A DNA stretch of 64,000 nt from a bacterium (GCA_024206195.1 JAAGZO010001021.1:4721-68720); one strand, 5' to 3'. Shown: positions 51,654 to 60,900, counted from the stretch's first letter. Notes: generated by a model not told the origin, from the sequence alone. Translations and numbers: made by a program.

Positions 51654-52640
51654 ATGAAAAGAATACTCATAACAGGAGCAACAGGATTTATTGGTTATGA
51701 ACTGGTTAAAGCCCTGAGCTCAAAAGAAGAGATTATTGTACTTGCAAGAGAAGACAGCAATGTCTCCGCTTTAAGACGCTTTAAAGTCAAAGTTGTTTAT
51801 GGAGATCTGCTTGACCAGGATTCTCTTAAGAATATCTTTGAAAAAGTAGGAAAAATAGACCTTCTTTACCATCTTGCATGCGTTATTGGCGATAATGATG
51901 AATCTGACAAGGATATCTGGAACTCAAATGTTTCAGGAACAAGAAAACTGTTGGAGGAAGCCCATAATCATGGTGTTAAGCGAGTTGTATATTTCAGTAG
52001 CATTGCAGTTTATGGTTACACAACAAAAATAGTTAATGAAAAATCTCCTTATTCTGCTAAGACAACAAAATATGGTCGGGCAAAAAGGTTTGCAGAAAAA
52101 ATTGTATGGGACTTTAGCAGGAGAGGCCTTAAAGCAACAGTCATTCAGCCTGTTTTTGTTTATGGCACAAAATCAAAAGGTGCCCTGATAACATTATTCA
52201 AGGCAGTTAAGAACAAAAAATTCTTTTTCGTTGGAAGTGGAGAAAACAAGATTCATTTGGTTCATGTAAACAACCTTGTGGATGCAGCAATATTGGCATC
52301 AGGTAAAAAAGCTATTGGTAAGAAATACCTTGTAGGTGATGAAGATCTGATGTCGCTTAGAGAGCTGGTTACAGAGGCTGCAAAAATAATGAAAGTGGAT
52401 CCGCCGAAAAGAAGAGTTCCAAAGTTCGCTGTACAGTCTGCAGCAATTCCAAAGAACATGGTTGCATTAATAAAAAGAAAAAAAATACCCATAACACAGT
52501 CCAAGATAGATTTCATGACAAAAAATATGGCAGGATCAATTAAAAGGATAAAAAAGGAACTGGGTTATAAGCCAAAAATCTCAACAAAAGAGGGTCTTAG
52601 AAAGGTTATTCCAGAACTAATAAAGAAAGGTAAAATTTGA
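51654..52640 (+). CDS. NAD-dependent epimerase/dehydratase (extended SDR)
   Basis: A nucleotide-sugar-type SDR. The NAD loop GATGFIGYELVKAL is at the N-terminus, the catalytic Tyr-x3-Lys is seen as YGRAK (after FSSIAVYGY), and HLACVIGDNDESDKDIW is the strand-4 block. The substrate may be a nucleotide sugar or a prenyl/steroid-like alcohol. It ends the run of enzymes 1-3 on the plus strand, four bases from the convergent flippase-like gene. Confidence 0.83.
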   Translation: MKRILITGATGFIGYELVKALSSKEEIIVLAREDSNVSALRRFKVKVVYGDLLDQDSLKNIFEKVGKIDLLYHLACVIGDNDESDKDIWNSNVSGTRKLLEEAHNHGVKRVVYFSSIAVYGYTTKIVNEKSPYSAKTTKYGRAKRFAEKIVWDFSRRGLKATVIQPVFVYGTKSKGALITLFKAVKNKKFFFVGSGENKIHLVHVNNLVDAAILASGKKAIGKKYLVGDEDLMSLRELVTEAAKIMKVDPPKRRVPKFAVQSAAIPKNMVALIKRKKIPITQSKIDFMTKNMAGSIKRIKKELGYKPKISTKEGLRKVIPELIKKGKI

Positions 52641-52643
52641 ATT

Positions 52644-53591
52644 CTAAAAAGATATCTTTTCTTTTTCAAAAAGCCATAGTATGCCGCCTGGTGCAACAAT
52701 AAACCATGCAGAAAGCAGAGTGAGCAATGCATATGCAACAGCGTACTCTGCGCCAATTGCTGCAAGTGAAAAGAAGAAAATCAGAGACACATCCCTGACT
52801 CCAATGCCTGAAAAAGAAAAAGGGAACCATTCTGTGATTATCACTATAGGATATATTGCCAATATGAAAAGATAGCTTACTTTCAGCCCTAGTGCAAGCG
52901 CAAGAAAATAAACGCCAAGTATAGAAACAAACCAGCTTATGAATGATATCAGGCTTGCATAGGCAACCTCTTTTTTCTTTTGTTTAAGATTCTCCAGGCT
53001 TTTGTAGAAATCCTCAAAGAATACTCTGCCTAGTTCTTTCTTGTTTTCAGGAACTATTCTTTTGAATATAGGTCTTAGGATTCTCCTGACAAAGTTTTTC
53101 TTCATTGAAACATATATCATAAAAACAAGTATTGCGCCGATAATAAAAACAGCAAAATAGATTTTTCCAAACCATATGTAAAGCATTAGTATGCCGACGA
53201 ATGACAATGCCAGAAGAGTTACTAGCTCCAGAATTTTGTCAACAATAACTGTAGACAGGGAGTTCGCAACAGAGAACTTCTCTCTTTTTAGATAATATAC
53301 TCTTAGAAGCTCGCCTGCTCTTGAAGGCGTAATCGCTCCAAAAAATGAGGTAATAAGCCAAACCTTGATGCATTTTAGAATCGGATAATTCATTCCATAG
53401 GCTTTTATGATTACCTGCCATTTAAGTGATTTAAGGAAAATCAGCAGAGGAGTTAGTATTACGAATAATAAAACATAAGACCATTTGATGTCTTCAAAAA
53501 GACCAAATATTTTGCCAGGCCCTATTCTATAAAGAAGATAAACAAAGATTAAGATACCGATAATTGCAAAATATCTCACATTAATTTTCAT
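52644..53591 (-). CDS. Flippase-like membrane protein (LPG synthase TM / UPF0104 family)
   Basis: An eight-helix protein of 315 residues. The blocks SFFGAITPSRAGELLRVYYLKRE and EWFPFSFSGIGVRDVSLIFFF are typical of the AglD/LPG-synthase transmembrane family, proposed to move or modify lipid-linked substrates. The soluble aminoacyl transferase domain of MprF is absent. It is transcribed against its neighbours but fits the locus theme. Confidence 0.82.
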   Translation of the reverse strand: MKINVRYFAIIGILIFVYLLYRIGPGKIFGLFEDIKWSYVLLFVILTPLLIFLKSLKWQVIIKAYGMNYPILKCIKVWLITSFFGAITPSRAGELLRVYYLKREKFSVANSLSTVIVDKILELVTLLALSFVGILMLYIWFGKIYFAVFIIGAILVFMIYVSMKKNFVRRILRPIFKRIVPENKKELGRVFFEDFYKSLENLKQKKKEVAYASLISFISWFVSILGVYFLALALGLKVSYLFILAIYPIVIITEWFPFSFSGIGVRDVSLIFFFSLAAIGAEYAVAYALLTLLSAWFIVAPGGILWLFEKEKISF

Positions 53592-53684
53592 ATGTTTATT
53601 GTGTAATTACGCGTTTTATTAAACTTTCGATTAATTTAAATACTAGATAAGAATCCATTTGCTCGGTATGGGGTGTAATTTTTT

Positions 53685-55052
53685 ATGAAGGTTGCTCTTA
53701 TTAATCCTGGAAAATCTGAAATAAGCACAGCAATGTCAATGGGTCTTGGTTATCTGGCAGCAGTCGCCAGAGAAAAAGGACATGAGGTTGTTGTAAAGGA
53801 CATGGAGGTAGAGCCTGAGGGCTTAAAGGAGTTCTTGCTCAAGGAAAAGCCGGAAATAGTTGGGATCACGCTCAGCACGCCGCTTTTTCCATTGTCTAAA
53901 AAGATAATATCTCAGATTAGAGCTGTTCTTCCTGATGTAAAAATTCTTGTCGGAGGACCGCATGTCACTGCAGTTAAAGAAGAGATGCTGTCAGCTACAG
54001 AAGCAGACATCGCAGTGTATGGTGAGGGTGAGATGACCTTTGTGGAAATACTCGAAGGAGAACCGCTTGAAAAAATTCTGGGAATCTGTTACAGAAAAGA
54101 CGGCAAACTGGAAACAAATCCTCCAAGGCCATTTATTCAGGACCTTGATTCACTTCCTTTTCCTGCGTGGGATTTATTCCCTCTTTCAGAATACCGGATA
54201 CACCCTCCTTATGGGAAATCAAAGAAATTCATGAACATGATCACATCGAGAGGGTGTCCCTACAAGTGCGCGTACTGCAGCAAGGTCTGGGGTCATTCAT
54301 TTAGGGGAATGAGTCCTGAGAGAGTTCTCGAGGAGATTAAGCTCCTTCGCAAGAATTATGGCATATCTGAATTCCGTTTTTATGATGATGATTTCACATT
54401 AAACATGAAACGCGCAGAGGAAATTTGCGATCTTATTATCCGGAACAACCTCAGAATAACCTGGTCATGCACAACAAGAGTTAATCTTGTTAATGAAAAC
54501 CTGCTTGCGAAGATGAAGCAGAGCGGGTGCTTTCTAATATGTTATGGTGTTGAGAGCGGCAATCAGGAAATTTTGAACACAATCAGCAAGGGCTATAAGA
54601 TTGAGCACATTAAAACTGCATTTAAACTGACAAGAGCTGCGGGAATAAGAACCCTGGCTTTCCTTATGCTGGGTCTGCCTGGCGAGACAGAAGAAACCAT
54701 TGAAGAAACTGTTGAGCTGGTAAAGGAAATAAAGCCTGATTTCTGTTCATGGGGCATTACATCTGTTTATCCGAACACTGAGCTGAAAGAAATCTTCAAG
54801 AAGAGAAATGCAAAGTTTACTCCTTATACAAATTGGGGCACTTTTACGATTGATGCAGCGCCGAATAAATATATAGAGTTTGCTGAAGAGAATCTTTCAA
54901 TGGATTTCCTTGAAAAAAAAGTAAGGGAGCTCAACAGGGCGTTCTATCTTAGCCCAGGAAAGGTTTTCAAGGAACTGATCAATGCAAGATCTTTTTGGGA
55001 AATCAAAAGAATCATGAATGCTGGACTAAAACTGACCTTTAAGGGTAAGTAA
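53685..55052 (+). CDS. B12-binding radical SAM enzyme 3
   Basis: An N-domain VALINPGKSEISTAMSMGLGY with LVGGPHVTAVKEEM is followed by TSRGCPYKCAYCSK and CYGVESGNQEILNTISKG. It is closest in layout to enzymes 1 and 2 (455 residues). An AATTTAAATACTA promoter lies about 45 bases ahead, so it has its own transcript. Confidence 0.88.
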   Translation: MKVALINPGKSEISTAMSMGLGYLAAVAREKGHEVVVKDMEVEPEGLKEFLLKEKPEIVGITLSTPLFPLSKKIISQIRAVLPDVKILVGGPHVTAVKEEMLSATEADIAVYGEGEMTFVEILEGEPLEKILGICYRKDGKLETNPPRPFIQDLDSLPFPAWDLFPLSEYRIHPPYGKSKKFMNMITSRGCPYKCAYCSKVWGHSFRGMSPERVLEEIKLLRKNYGISEFRFYDDDFTLNMKRAEEICDLIIRNNLRITWSCTTRVNLVNENLLAKMKQSGCFLICYGVESGNQEILNTISKGYKIEHIKTAFKLTRAAGIRTLAFLMLGLPGETEETIEETVELVKEIKPDFCSWGITSVYPNTELKEIFKKRNAKFTPYTNWGTFTIDAAPNKYIEFAEENLSMDFLEKKVRELNRAFYLSPGKVFKELINARSFWEIKRIMNAGLKLTFKGK

Positions 55053-55055
55053 CTT

Positions 55056-55700
55056 CTACTTTACTATTATATAACGAAGCATGCCTACGTTCTTTCCAAG
55101 AAATTCAGGTGAAATATTAATCGGGAAAACATTTATTCCTCCGGAAGCGACACATTCAAATTCGCTAAACAGCCTTCTGAGTCTTTTTCCGCTGAATGGC
55201 TTCTCTTTTATTCCTGGCATGAGGAACGGCCTTATGAAAGTCCATAGCGTGAATAGATTTGGAACAAAGGTTATTATCAATCCATCTTTCTTTTTCATTT
55301 CCCTGAAATTGCGCAGAATTGTTTTTTGGTGTTGCAAGGAGAAATGTTCGAAAAGACCGTCACTGAAAATAATGTCAAATTTGTTTTTGTATTTCTTTCC
55401 AAGTTCAGAATTCATCAGGTTGTCTGAGATGTATTCTTCGCTTCTGTTTTCTGTGTATCTTTTTGTAAGTTTAAGTGCGTCCTTTGAATAATCAAGAGAA
55501 TACACTTTGCATCCTTTTTTTATCAGATAATTTGAAAAAAAGCCGCATCCGGATCCTGCATCAAGAACAGTCATCCCGCTTGTGACATATTTGTCAAGTA
55601 TCATGTTCATTCTTTTTTTGGCAGAGCTTTTTTCGAACTTTGATTTATTTTTCATTACCCAGAATTCATCCCAGTTCTCTTTTTTTGTTGCGCTCTTCAA
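55056..55700 (-). CDS. Class I SAM-dependent methyltransferase
   Basis: Motif I VLDAGSGCGFFSNYLIKKG, motif II-like KVYSLDYSKDALKL and FDIIFSDGLFEHFSLQHQK mark a Methyltransf_11-type enzyme. Substrate unknown; the neighbours suggest a glycan or lipid. It overlaps the fourth radical SAM gene by four bases (ATGA) and follows it in the operon that starts with the glycosyltransferase at 58092. Confidence 0.87.
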   Translation of the reverse strand: MKSATKKENWDEFWVMKNKSKFEKSSAKKRMNMILDKYVTSGMTVLDAGSGCGFFSNYLIKKGCKVYSLDYSKDALKLTKRYTENRSEEYISDNLMNSELGKKYKNKFDIIFSDGLFEHFSLQHQKTILRNFREMKKKDGLIITFVPNLFTLWTFIRPFLMPGIKEKPFSGKRLRRLFSEFECVASGGINVFPINISPEFLGKNVGMLRYIIVK

Positions 55701-57124
55701 GCCCTACCACCCTTGAACATGTAATCAAAAAAGTTTTTGACTCCAAACATCTTTCGTTTGATGTCTGCAGTAGATCTCATGTTAAATACCATCTTTACCA
55801 TTTGATTTGGCCTGAGGTAAAACTCTTTTAGCCCTTTATCAATAAATGTATCAATCTCCTTTTTGCTTAGTTGTGGATAGTTTAGAAGCGTTACCTGCTC
55901 ATAGTTTGGACCCACCCATTCTGTCCAGTCCTTTGGCACTAAATAGCCTTTCTCCTTTGCCCATACATATAATGGTGTTCCTGGATATGTGCAGATGCCT
56001 GAGAACTGTACTGTATCTAAAGGAAGGCTCTTTGCAAAATTTATAGTTGCTCTTGCACTTTCTCTTGTCTCTCCTGGCGCGCCAATCATAAAGCATCCAT
56101 GTTGTATGAATCCTAGTTTTGCAGCTGCTTTGGAGAATCTCCTTGACTGTTCTAGCGTAATGTTTTTCTTTACCGCATCAAGCGCTTTTTGTGTTCCAAA
56201 CTCAAAGCCAATCATCAGCATTCTGCAGCCTGCTTTTTTCATTAGCGGAAGCAAGCTTAAGTCCATGTCTGTTCTTACGTTGCAGGACCACTTAACTTTC
56301 TTGTGCAGTCCTCTTTTGATTATGTCTTCGCACACTTCCCTGACATGATCAGGAATAGCAGTAAATGTGTCTGTTTCAAACATTATCTCTTTTATCTGCG
56401 GGAAGATCTTAATGTCATATTCCATTTCATCAACAATCTTTTTTGGTTCCCTAAATCTAAGTTTTCTCTTTGTCATGAGTGCCATGTCCCTGCAGAATGT
56501 GCACATTCCCGGACAACCGCGCCCGGATATTAGAGTTAAAAAAGGATGTAGTTTGCCTGCATCTTGATATCTTTCTGGTTTGATGTGTTTCCATGCTGGA
56601 AACGGAAGTTCATTAACATCTAATGGCTCTCTGTCTTTGTTGCGAACCATCTTTTCCTCTTGCATGTAGCATATTCCGTCTATTTCATTGTTTTTCTTTC
56701 CGCTTGCAATATCCCTCAGCGTAAAATCATACTCTCCCAGGCAGATAATGTCAACAGCACCCTTTGCTTTCTTTAAAGTATCCTCTGGCTCAGCAGTCAC
56801 ATGCGGACCAATCATTGCTGTTTTTGTACCATGCTCCTTGCACATCCGCGCGTATTCAATATCATTGTATATGCTTGGTGTTGTTGTATGGCAAACAACA
56901 AGTTCAGGGCCAAACCGTTCTATCAGATACCTTACCTGATCTTTTTTCAGGTTTCTTGCAGCGCCGTCAATAAACAATATCTCGTGTCCTGCTTTTTCAA
57001 GCACTGCTGTTGCTATAAGCATCCAGTCAGGGTGCCTTTGAACGCGACCTCTTGATTTTGTTGCCCACCTTGCAGACCTGCAAAAGTCATCTACGTATGG
57101 CGGGTTTAACATCACTATCTTCAT
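55697..57124 (-). CDS. B12-binding radical SAM enzyme 4
   Basis: Cobalamin-type N-domain (IVMLNPPYVDDFCRSARWATK; TAMIGPHVTAEPEDT) followed by ISGRGCPGMCTFCRD and LMIGFEFGTQKALDAVKKN. The N-terminal NPPYVDDFCRSARWA with its basic run (KSRGRVQRHPDW) resembles B12-radical SAM proteins of surface polysaccharide loci. It is embedded in an operon glycosyltransferase - enzyme 4 - methyltransferase, each joined by four-base overlaps. This is the clearest link between the radical SAM set and glycan synthesis. Confidence 0.88.
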   Translation of the reverse strand: MKIVMLNPPYVDDFCRSARWATKSRGRVQRHPDWMLIATAVLEKAGHEILFIDGAARNLKKDQVRYLIERFGPELVVCHTTTPSIYNDIEYARMCKEHGTKTAMIGPHVTAEPEDTLKKAKGAVDIICLGEYDFTLRDIASGKKNNEIDGICYMQEEKMVRNKDREPLDVNELPFPAWKHIKPERYQDAGKLHPFLTLISGRGCPGMCTFCRDMALMTKRKLRFREPKKIVDEMEYDIKIFPQIKEIMFETDTFTAIPDHVREVCEDIIKRGLHKKVKWSCNVRTDMDLSLLPLMKKAGCRMLMIGFEFGTQKALDAVKKNITLEQSRRFSKAAAKLGFIQHGCFMIGAPGETRESARATINFAKSLPLDTVQFSGICTYPGTPLYVWAKEKGYLVPKDWTEWVGPNYEQVTLLNYPQLSKKEIDTFIDKGLKEFYLRPNQMVKMVFNMRSTADIKRKMFGVKNFFDYMFKGGRA

Positions 57125-58092
57125 TTTTCTGCTCTCCCGAAAATTAGCTTAACCAGGTAAACATTTGCGCCAATTGTTGCGATGATTGATCTTAAAGCGC
57201 GCAAAAACGGAGCTATGAAAAAAAACTTTTTCTCCCGTTTCAGGCAAAACACTGCAAACGGAATGTTTGTTACAGCGATTAGTAAAAAGAAACCCAAAAC
57301 AATAAAAAAATTCAGCGAAATAAACGAAAGAAGGAATAGATCACTAAGCACTGTCTGGAAAAATCTTCCATATCCTGAGTAGGAATCCTTTACAAACTTG
57401 TCCTTATGCCTGAAATATAAAGGAAATGCCCAGTATCCTCTTCCGTATTGCTGCTTCAGATACTTGAGCAATGTATCAGGATGAGGGTGCCATACCTGTG
57501 CTCTGGGATTAAACACCATGTTGTATCCTTTTTGATTCAGCCTGAATGAAAGCTCAGGGTCTTCTGCATTTGCACTCTTGAAAAGTGTGTTAAATCCGCC
57601 AACAGCCAAAAACTCTTTTCGCCTGTATGCTGCGCTGTAGGTTCCAATGAAATCAATGTTTCCTAATTTCGCCTTTCGAATATGGTTTGTGTTTATTTCA
57701 TAGCCAACATACCGTGCAATCATGCGATCGTGATTCAGTGTTCTGTATGTTCCCTCAACACCAACAACATTCTTTTTCTTGAATGGTTTTAGCATTTCTT
57801 CTAGCCAGTTGCTGTTTGGGATGCAGTCAGAATCAGTAAAAACAACAATATCTCCTTTGGCATTTTTTGCCCCTAAATTGCGCGCTTTTGCAGGGCCCGC
57901 ATTCTTTTGCGAGTAGCTTCTTATCTTTAGTTTTGTTTTGAATTCTTTTACAAGTTTGTAGGAGTTATCAGTGCTTCCATCATTTACAACTATTACTTCA
58001 AAGTCTTTTGTTGTCTGTTTTTCCAGCGCCTCAAGGGTCTTTAGAATACTCTTTTCTGCATTGTAAACTGGAATAATTATGCTTGCCTTCAT
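57121..58092 (-). CDS. Family 2 glycosyltransferase with membrane tail
   Basis: Begins MKASIIIPVYNAEKSILKTL; VIVVNDGSTDNSYKLV and VVFTDSDCIPNSNWLEEML supply the nucleotide- and metal-binding motifs; EDPELSFRLNQKGY and the following QVWHPHP are acceptor/catalytic blocks. Two C-terminal hydrophobic segments (FISLNFFIVLGFFLLIAVT and around FIAPFLRALRS) anchor it. It heads a three-gene minus-strand operon. Confidence 0.9.
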   Translation of the reverse strand: MKASIIIPVYNAEKSILKTLEALEKQTTKDFEVIVVNDGSTDNSYKLVKEFKTKLKIRSYSQKNAGPAKARNLGAKNAKGDIVVFTDSDCIPNSNWLEEMLKPFKKKNVVGVEGTYRTLNHDRMIARYVGYEINTNHIRKAKLGNIDFIGTYSAAYRRKEFLAVGGFNTLFKSANAEDPELSFRLNQKGYNMVFNPRAQVWHPHPDTLLKYLKQQYGRGYWAFPLYFRHKDKFVKDSYSGYGRFFQTVLSDLFLLSFISLNFFIVLGFFLLIAVTNIPFAVFCLKREKKFFFIAPFLRALRSIIATIGANVYLVKLIFGRAEK

Positions 58093-58201
58093 CTTATTTG
58101 ATTAACCAATACCCCAGCAGGAGTTTAATGAGCATTATATATAAATTTAACCCTTCACGTGAATCAAAAAATTTATATAGCTTGCAGGATGTACTTAACG
58201 T

Positions 58202-58309
58202 ATGCAACTCAAAGATGTCCTGCTAATTTGTTACATCATAATTCTAACTGTTGTTTTTTTTAGTTACAGAACAGTTTTACTTACAAAAGAATATGGCTTG
58301 TTGAAATAA
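58202..58309 (+). CDS. 35-residue single-span membrane protein
   Basis: MQLKDVLLICYIIILTVVFF followed by SYRTVLLTKEYGLLK: one membrane helix. An ATTTATATAG box 25-30 bases ahead gives an ideal leaderless start, and the stop is one base from the ATG of the large glycosyltransferase, so it would be the first gene of that operon. No known family. Confidence 0.5.
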   Translation: MQLKDVLLICYIIILTVVFFSYRTVLLTKEYGLLK

Positions 58310-58310
58310 A

Positions 58311-60143
58311 ATGATTACAATACCTTTTTTTTTGGTAACAGTTCTTGTAGCGTATCTACTAGGCATAAAAATACTGTCTTTGCTTAAGCTTAGGCTTCAG
58401 CCGCTTGAGAAATTACTGATCTCTTTCGGGCTTGGTTTTATTTCAATATCTTTTTTTGTAATGCTCCTTTGTTTTATTGGACAGGTTTACATTCATTACA
58501 TCTTAATCTTTTTCATCATCATATTATTAATCTCAATTAAAGAGCTAAAATCGCTGAAATCATACTTTAAGACTTCATTCAGACCAGGGTTTGATTTTAA
58601 AACCATTATTCTGCTTGCGTTCATTCTGCTGGCAGCTGGCAATTTCATTTCAGCTTTTGCACCGGCTGCTGAGTGGGACTCTGTTTATTACCACCTTTCT
58701 ATTCCTAAGGCATTTGTAACCCATCACTCTTTTGTGGATTTGCCTCACATGCTTCCGGCGACATGGCCGATGGGCATTGAGATGTTTTATGTTATTGGCG
58801 AGATGATTCATAGTTCAACGTTCTCGCACCTCATTGCGTGGCTTCTTGGTTTATTAGCTGCAGTTTCTGTTGTTGCTATTGTTTCAAAATTCATATCAAG
58901 AGAGGCTGCCCTGGTTTCTGGCATAATATTCTATTCAATGCCAGTGATTATTGAGCGGGCAAGCCAGCCAATGATAGATCTTTCTATGACATTCTTTTTT
59001 GCTTTGGCTTTGCTGTGTTTTTTATCAATCAACAGCAAGCAGAACTTCAAGCCAAAGGAGGATCATCGCTGGTTGATTCTCTTTGCAGTATTTGTTTCAT
59101 TTCTCATGGCGATTAAGTTCACCGGAATCTTCTTTGCATTTTGTTTTGCAGTTGTGCTTTTTTTAAAGAACAGGAAGTTGTTCATAAGATTCTTGATTAT
59201 CATGCTGATTATATCCTCTGTTTTGGTGTTGCCTTATTTTGCAAGAAGCTATGCTATTCGTGATAATCCGCTTTTCCCTTACGAGACTCCTCTTTTTGGT
59301 TCTGGAGGCGAAGGTCTTTCTGAAGAGAGCTATGAACAAATTTGGGGGAGCATACATTCGCGCCCATTCTCTGTTAATGAGGTTGTGATGCTTCCGTATC
59401 GCCTTTTCCTGGATCCATATCTGCTGGCGTCTACGCTGGGCATAGGAGTCTTTTGTTTTATCTTTTTCCCTCTTTCCTTTATTTTCTTCAGAAAATATAA
59501 AGCACTCTTTATTCCTCTTTTACTGATCGCTTTTATTTATACAATATTCTGGTTAAATGCAGTAAGCACGCTAAGGTATTATCTGCAGATAATTTTGATC
59601 CTTGTTATTTTGTCTTCTATCCCTTATAGCCATTTTATTAGCAGGAAAGGTCCTGTTAGGTATGTAATAATGGGTGTTATAATGGTATCTTTGATGTTCT
59701 CTGCAGCAATATGGGCTGGGATAAACCATAATGAGATGTCAGAAGTAGCAGGGATTCAGAGTGAGTCAGAGTATTTTGATAACCTAAGAAGCAGCAATCC
59801 GAGGAATGCTCTTGTTTTTTACAATGAACATGTCCAGGGAGAAAAATTGCTTTTCTTAAATGAGTTCAGGGCGTATTATTGTGATCGCGATTACACTCTT
59901 GCGCACATGATACTTAATCCGGACATAAACTATTATGCTGTGCAGTCTTATGATGATTTAATCAGGGAATTGGAAGACAACAATATATCACATATACTTG
60001 TTAATGATAATTATGATTATGATGCTTTTAAGATAATGTATTTTGAACATGCCTATAACATATTCCCAGAGGTCTTTGAGAAAAACAGCAAAATACTATA
60101 TGATGAAAACAACATAAAAATATATGAAATCACCTATTCATAA
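58311..60143 (+). CDS. PMT/ArnT-like multi-span glycosyltransferase
   Basis: A 610-residue GT-C type protein with about ten membrane helices. The first outside loop contains APAAEWDSVYYHLSIPKAFV, in which the acidic residues after helix 1 and the YYHL pattern match the catalytic loop of family 39-like polyprenyl-phosphate-sugar-dependent transferases. A C-terminal soluble domain (about residues 480-610) follows. It probably takes sugar from the lipid donor made by the 46.8 kb enzyme and puts it on a surface acceptor. Confidence 0.8.
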   Translation: MITIPFFLVTVLVAYLLGIKILSLLKLRLQPLEKLLISFGLGFISISFFVMLLCFIGQVYIHYILIFFIIILLISIKELKSLKSYFKTSFRPGFDFKTIILLAFILLAAGNFISAFAPAAEWDSVYYHLSIPKAFVTHHSFVDLPHMLPATWPMGIEMFYVIGEMIHSSTFSHLIAWLLGLLAAVSVVAIVSKFISREAALVSGIIFYSMPVIIERASQPMIDLSMTFFFALALLCFLSINSKQNFKPKEDHRWLILFAVFVSFLMAIKFTGIFFAFCFAVVLFLKNRKLFIRFLIIMLIISSVLVLPYFARSYAIRDNPLFPYETPLFGSGGEGLSEESYEQIWGSIHSRPFSVNEVVMLPYRLFLDPYLLASTLGIGVFCFIFFPLSFIFFRKYKALFIPLLLIAFIYTIFWLNAVSTLRYYLQIILILVILSSIPYSHFISRKGPVRYVIMGVIMVSLMFSAAIWAGINHNEMSEVAGIQSESEYFDNLRSSNPRNALVFYNEHVQGEKLLFLNEFRAYYCDRDYTLAHMILNPDINYYAVQSYDDLIRELEDNNISHILVNDNYDYDAFKIMYFEHAYNIFPEVFEKNSKILYDENNIKIYEITYS

Positions 60144-60183
60144 CAAAAAGATTTATAAATCGCCTTCTGGTTCTCTAATTTCT

Positions 60184-60305
60184 CCCGCCTTAGCTCAATG
60201 GCAGAGCGTTCGGCTGTAGTTTCTGTTTGACTATCCACGGTTGGAGTGAATGAAAAGCAGACAGCCGTTCCCGAAAGGCTCCCGGTTCGAGTCCGGGAGG
60301 CGGGA
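60184..60305 (+). tRNA. tRNA-Tyr(GTA) with a 50-nt intron
   Basis: Acceptor CCCGCCT/AGGCGGG with the C1-G72 pair and A73 that mark archaeal tRNA-Tyr. D arm GCTC/GAGC, anticodon stem TTCGG/CCGAA, loop C-T-GTA-G plus C38, T arm CCCGG-TTCGAGT-CCGGG. The intron is at 60220-60269, between positions 37 and 38, the usual place. The intron's end can also pair with exon 1 (CGGCTGT with ACAGCCG), so the bulge-helix-bulge is a relaxed form. TATA element ATTTATAAATC is 25-35 bases ahead. No encoded CCA. Confidence 0.9.
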
Positions 60306-60355
60306 TATTTTTCTTAACAGCAAGATTTATAAACTTCATATCTAAATAAAGCACT

Positions 60356-60610
60356 ATGTCATCCGAAGCAGCAGCCGCAGCAGGTGTGGTAGCAATTTTA
60401 TTCATTCTATTCTATATTTTTATTATCCTTCTTTGGTGTGTGTTCTTCTTTGGAGGAATAGCCTTATGGATCTGGATGCTTATTGATTGTATTCAAAGAG
60501 ATTTTAAGAAGTCAGATGACAAGATATTATGGGTGCTTGTAATAGCCCTGGTACAGGTGCTTGGAGCAGTCATATACTATTTTGTAATAAAAAAGCCGAA
60601 TAAGAAATAA
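60356..60610 (+). CDS. PLDc_N-type small membrane protein
   Basis: An 84-residue protein with two or three helices. The core IALWIWMLIDCIQRDFKKSDDKILWVLVIA then LVQVLGAVIYYFVIKK matches the phospholipase D/nuclease N-terminal (PLDc_N) two-helix module, here free-standing. Usually an anchor or signalling module; function unknown. A GATTTATAAAC box lies 25-30 bases ahead. The TM2-domain gene follows after 15 bases. Confidence 0.8.
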   Translation: MSSEAAAAAGVVAILFILFYIFIILLWCVFFFGGIALWIWMLIDCIQRDFKKSDDKILWVLVIALVQVLGAVIYYFVIKKPNKK

Positions 60611-60625
60611 AGGGAGGTATTTAAA

Positions 60626-60826
60626 ATGGGAAAAAACCACATAGTAGCAATTCTTCTTTCCTTCTTTCTCGGAGGACTGGGAATTGATAGATTCTATTTG
60701 GGATATATAGGACTTGGTATCCTGAAATTGATTACAGCAGGAGGTTTTGGTGTTTGGGCACTTATTGACTTCATACTGATAATCCTGAAGAAGGTTAAGC
60801 CAAAGGATGGCGATTACGACGCCTGA
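60626..60826 (+). CDS. TM2-domain protein
   Basis: A 66-residue two-helix protein with the TM2 pattern: AILLSFFLGGLGIDRFYLGY (the G-x-x-G-x-D/H-R-F-Y turn) then GLGILKLITAGGFGVWALID. Strong GGAGG ribosome site eight bases ahead. It is in an operon with the PLDc_N protein. The biochemical role of TM2 proteins in prokaryotes is not known. Confidence 0.88.
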   Translation: MGKNHIVAILLSFFLGGLGIDRFYLGYIGLGILKLITAGGFGVWALIDFILIILKKVKPKDGDYDA

Positions 60827-60900
60827 TTACCCGTCAGAACCCGTAGCTTTGCCTCTATAGAACCAAAAGCTTTATAAGTAACCATTCATTCTAGAAGCGA

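Noticed and set aside
60184..60305. Class II tRNA (Leu with anticodon TAG)
   Set aside because: The tempting pairing CGGCT/AGCCG gives a long variable arm but no U33. Counting from the D arm gives stem TTCGG/CCGAA, anticodon GTA, a normal variable loop and the C1-G72 pair of tRNA-Tyr.
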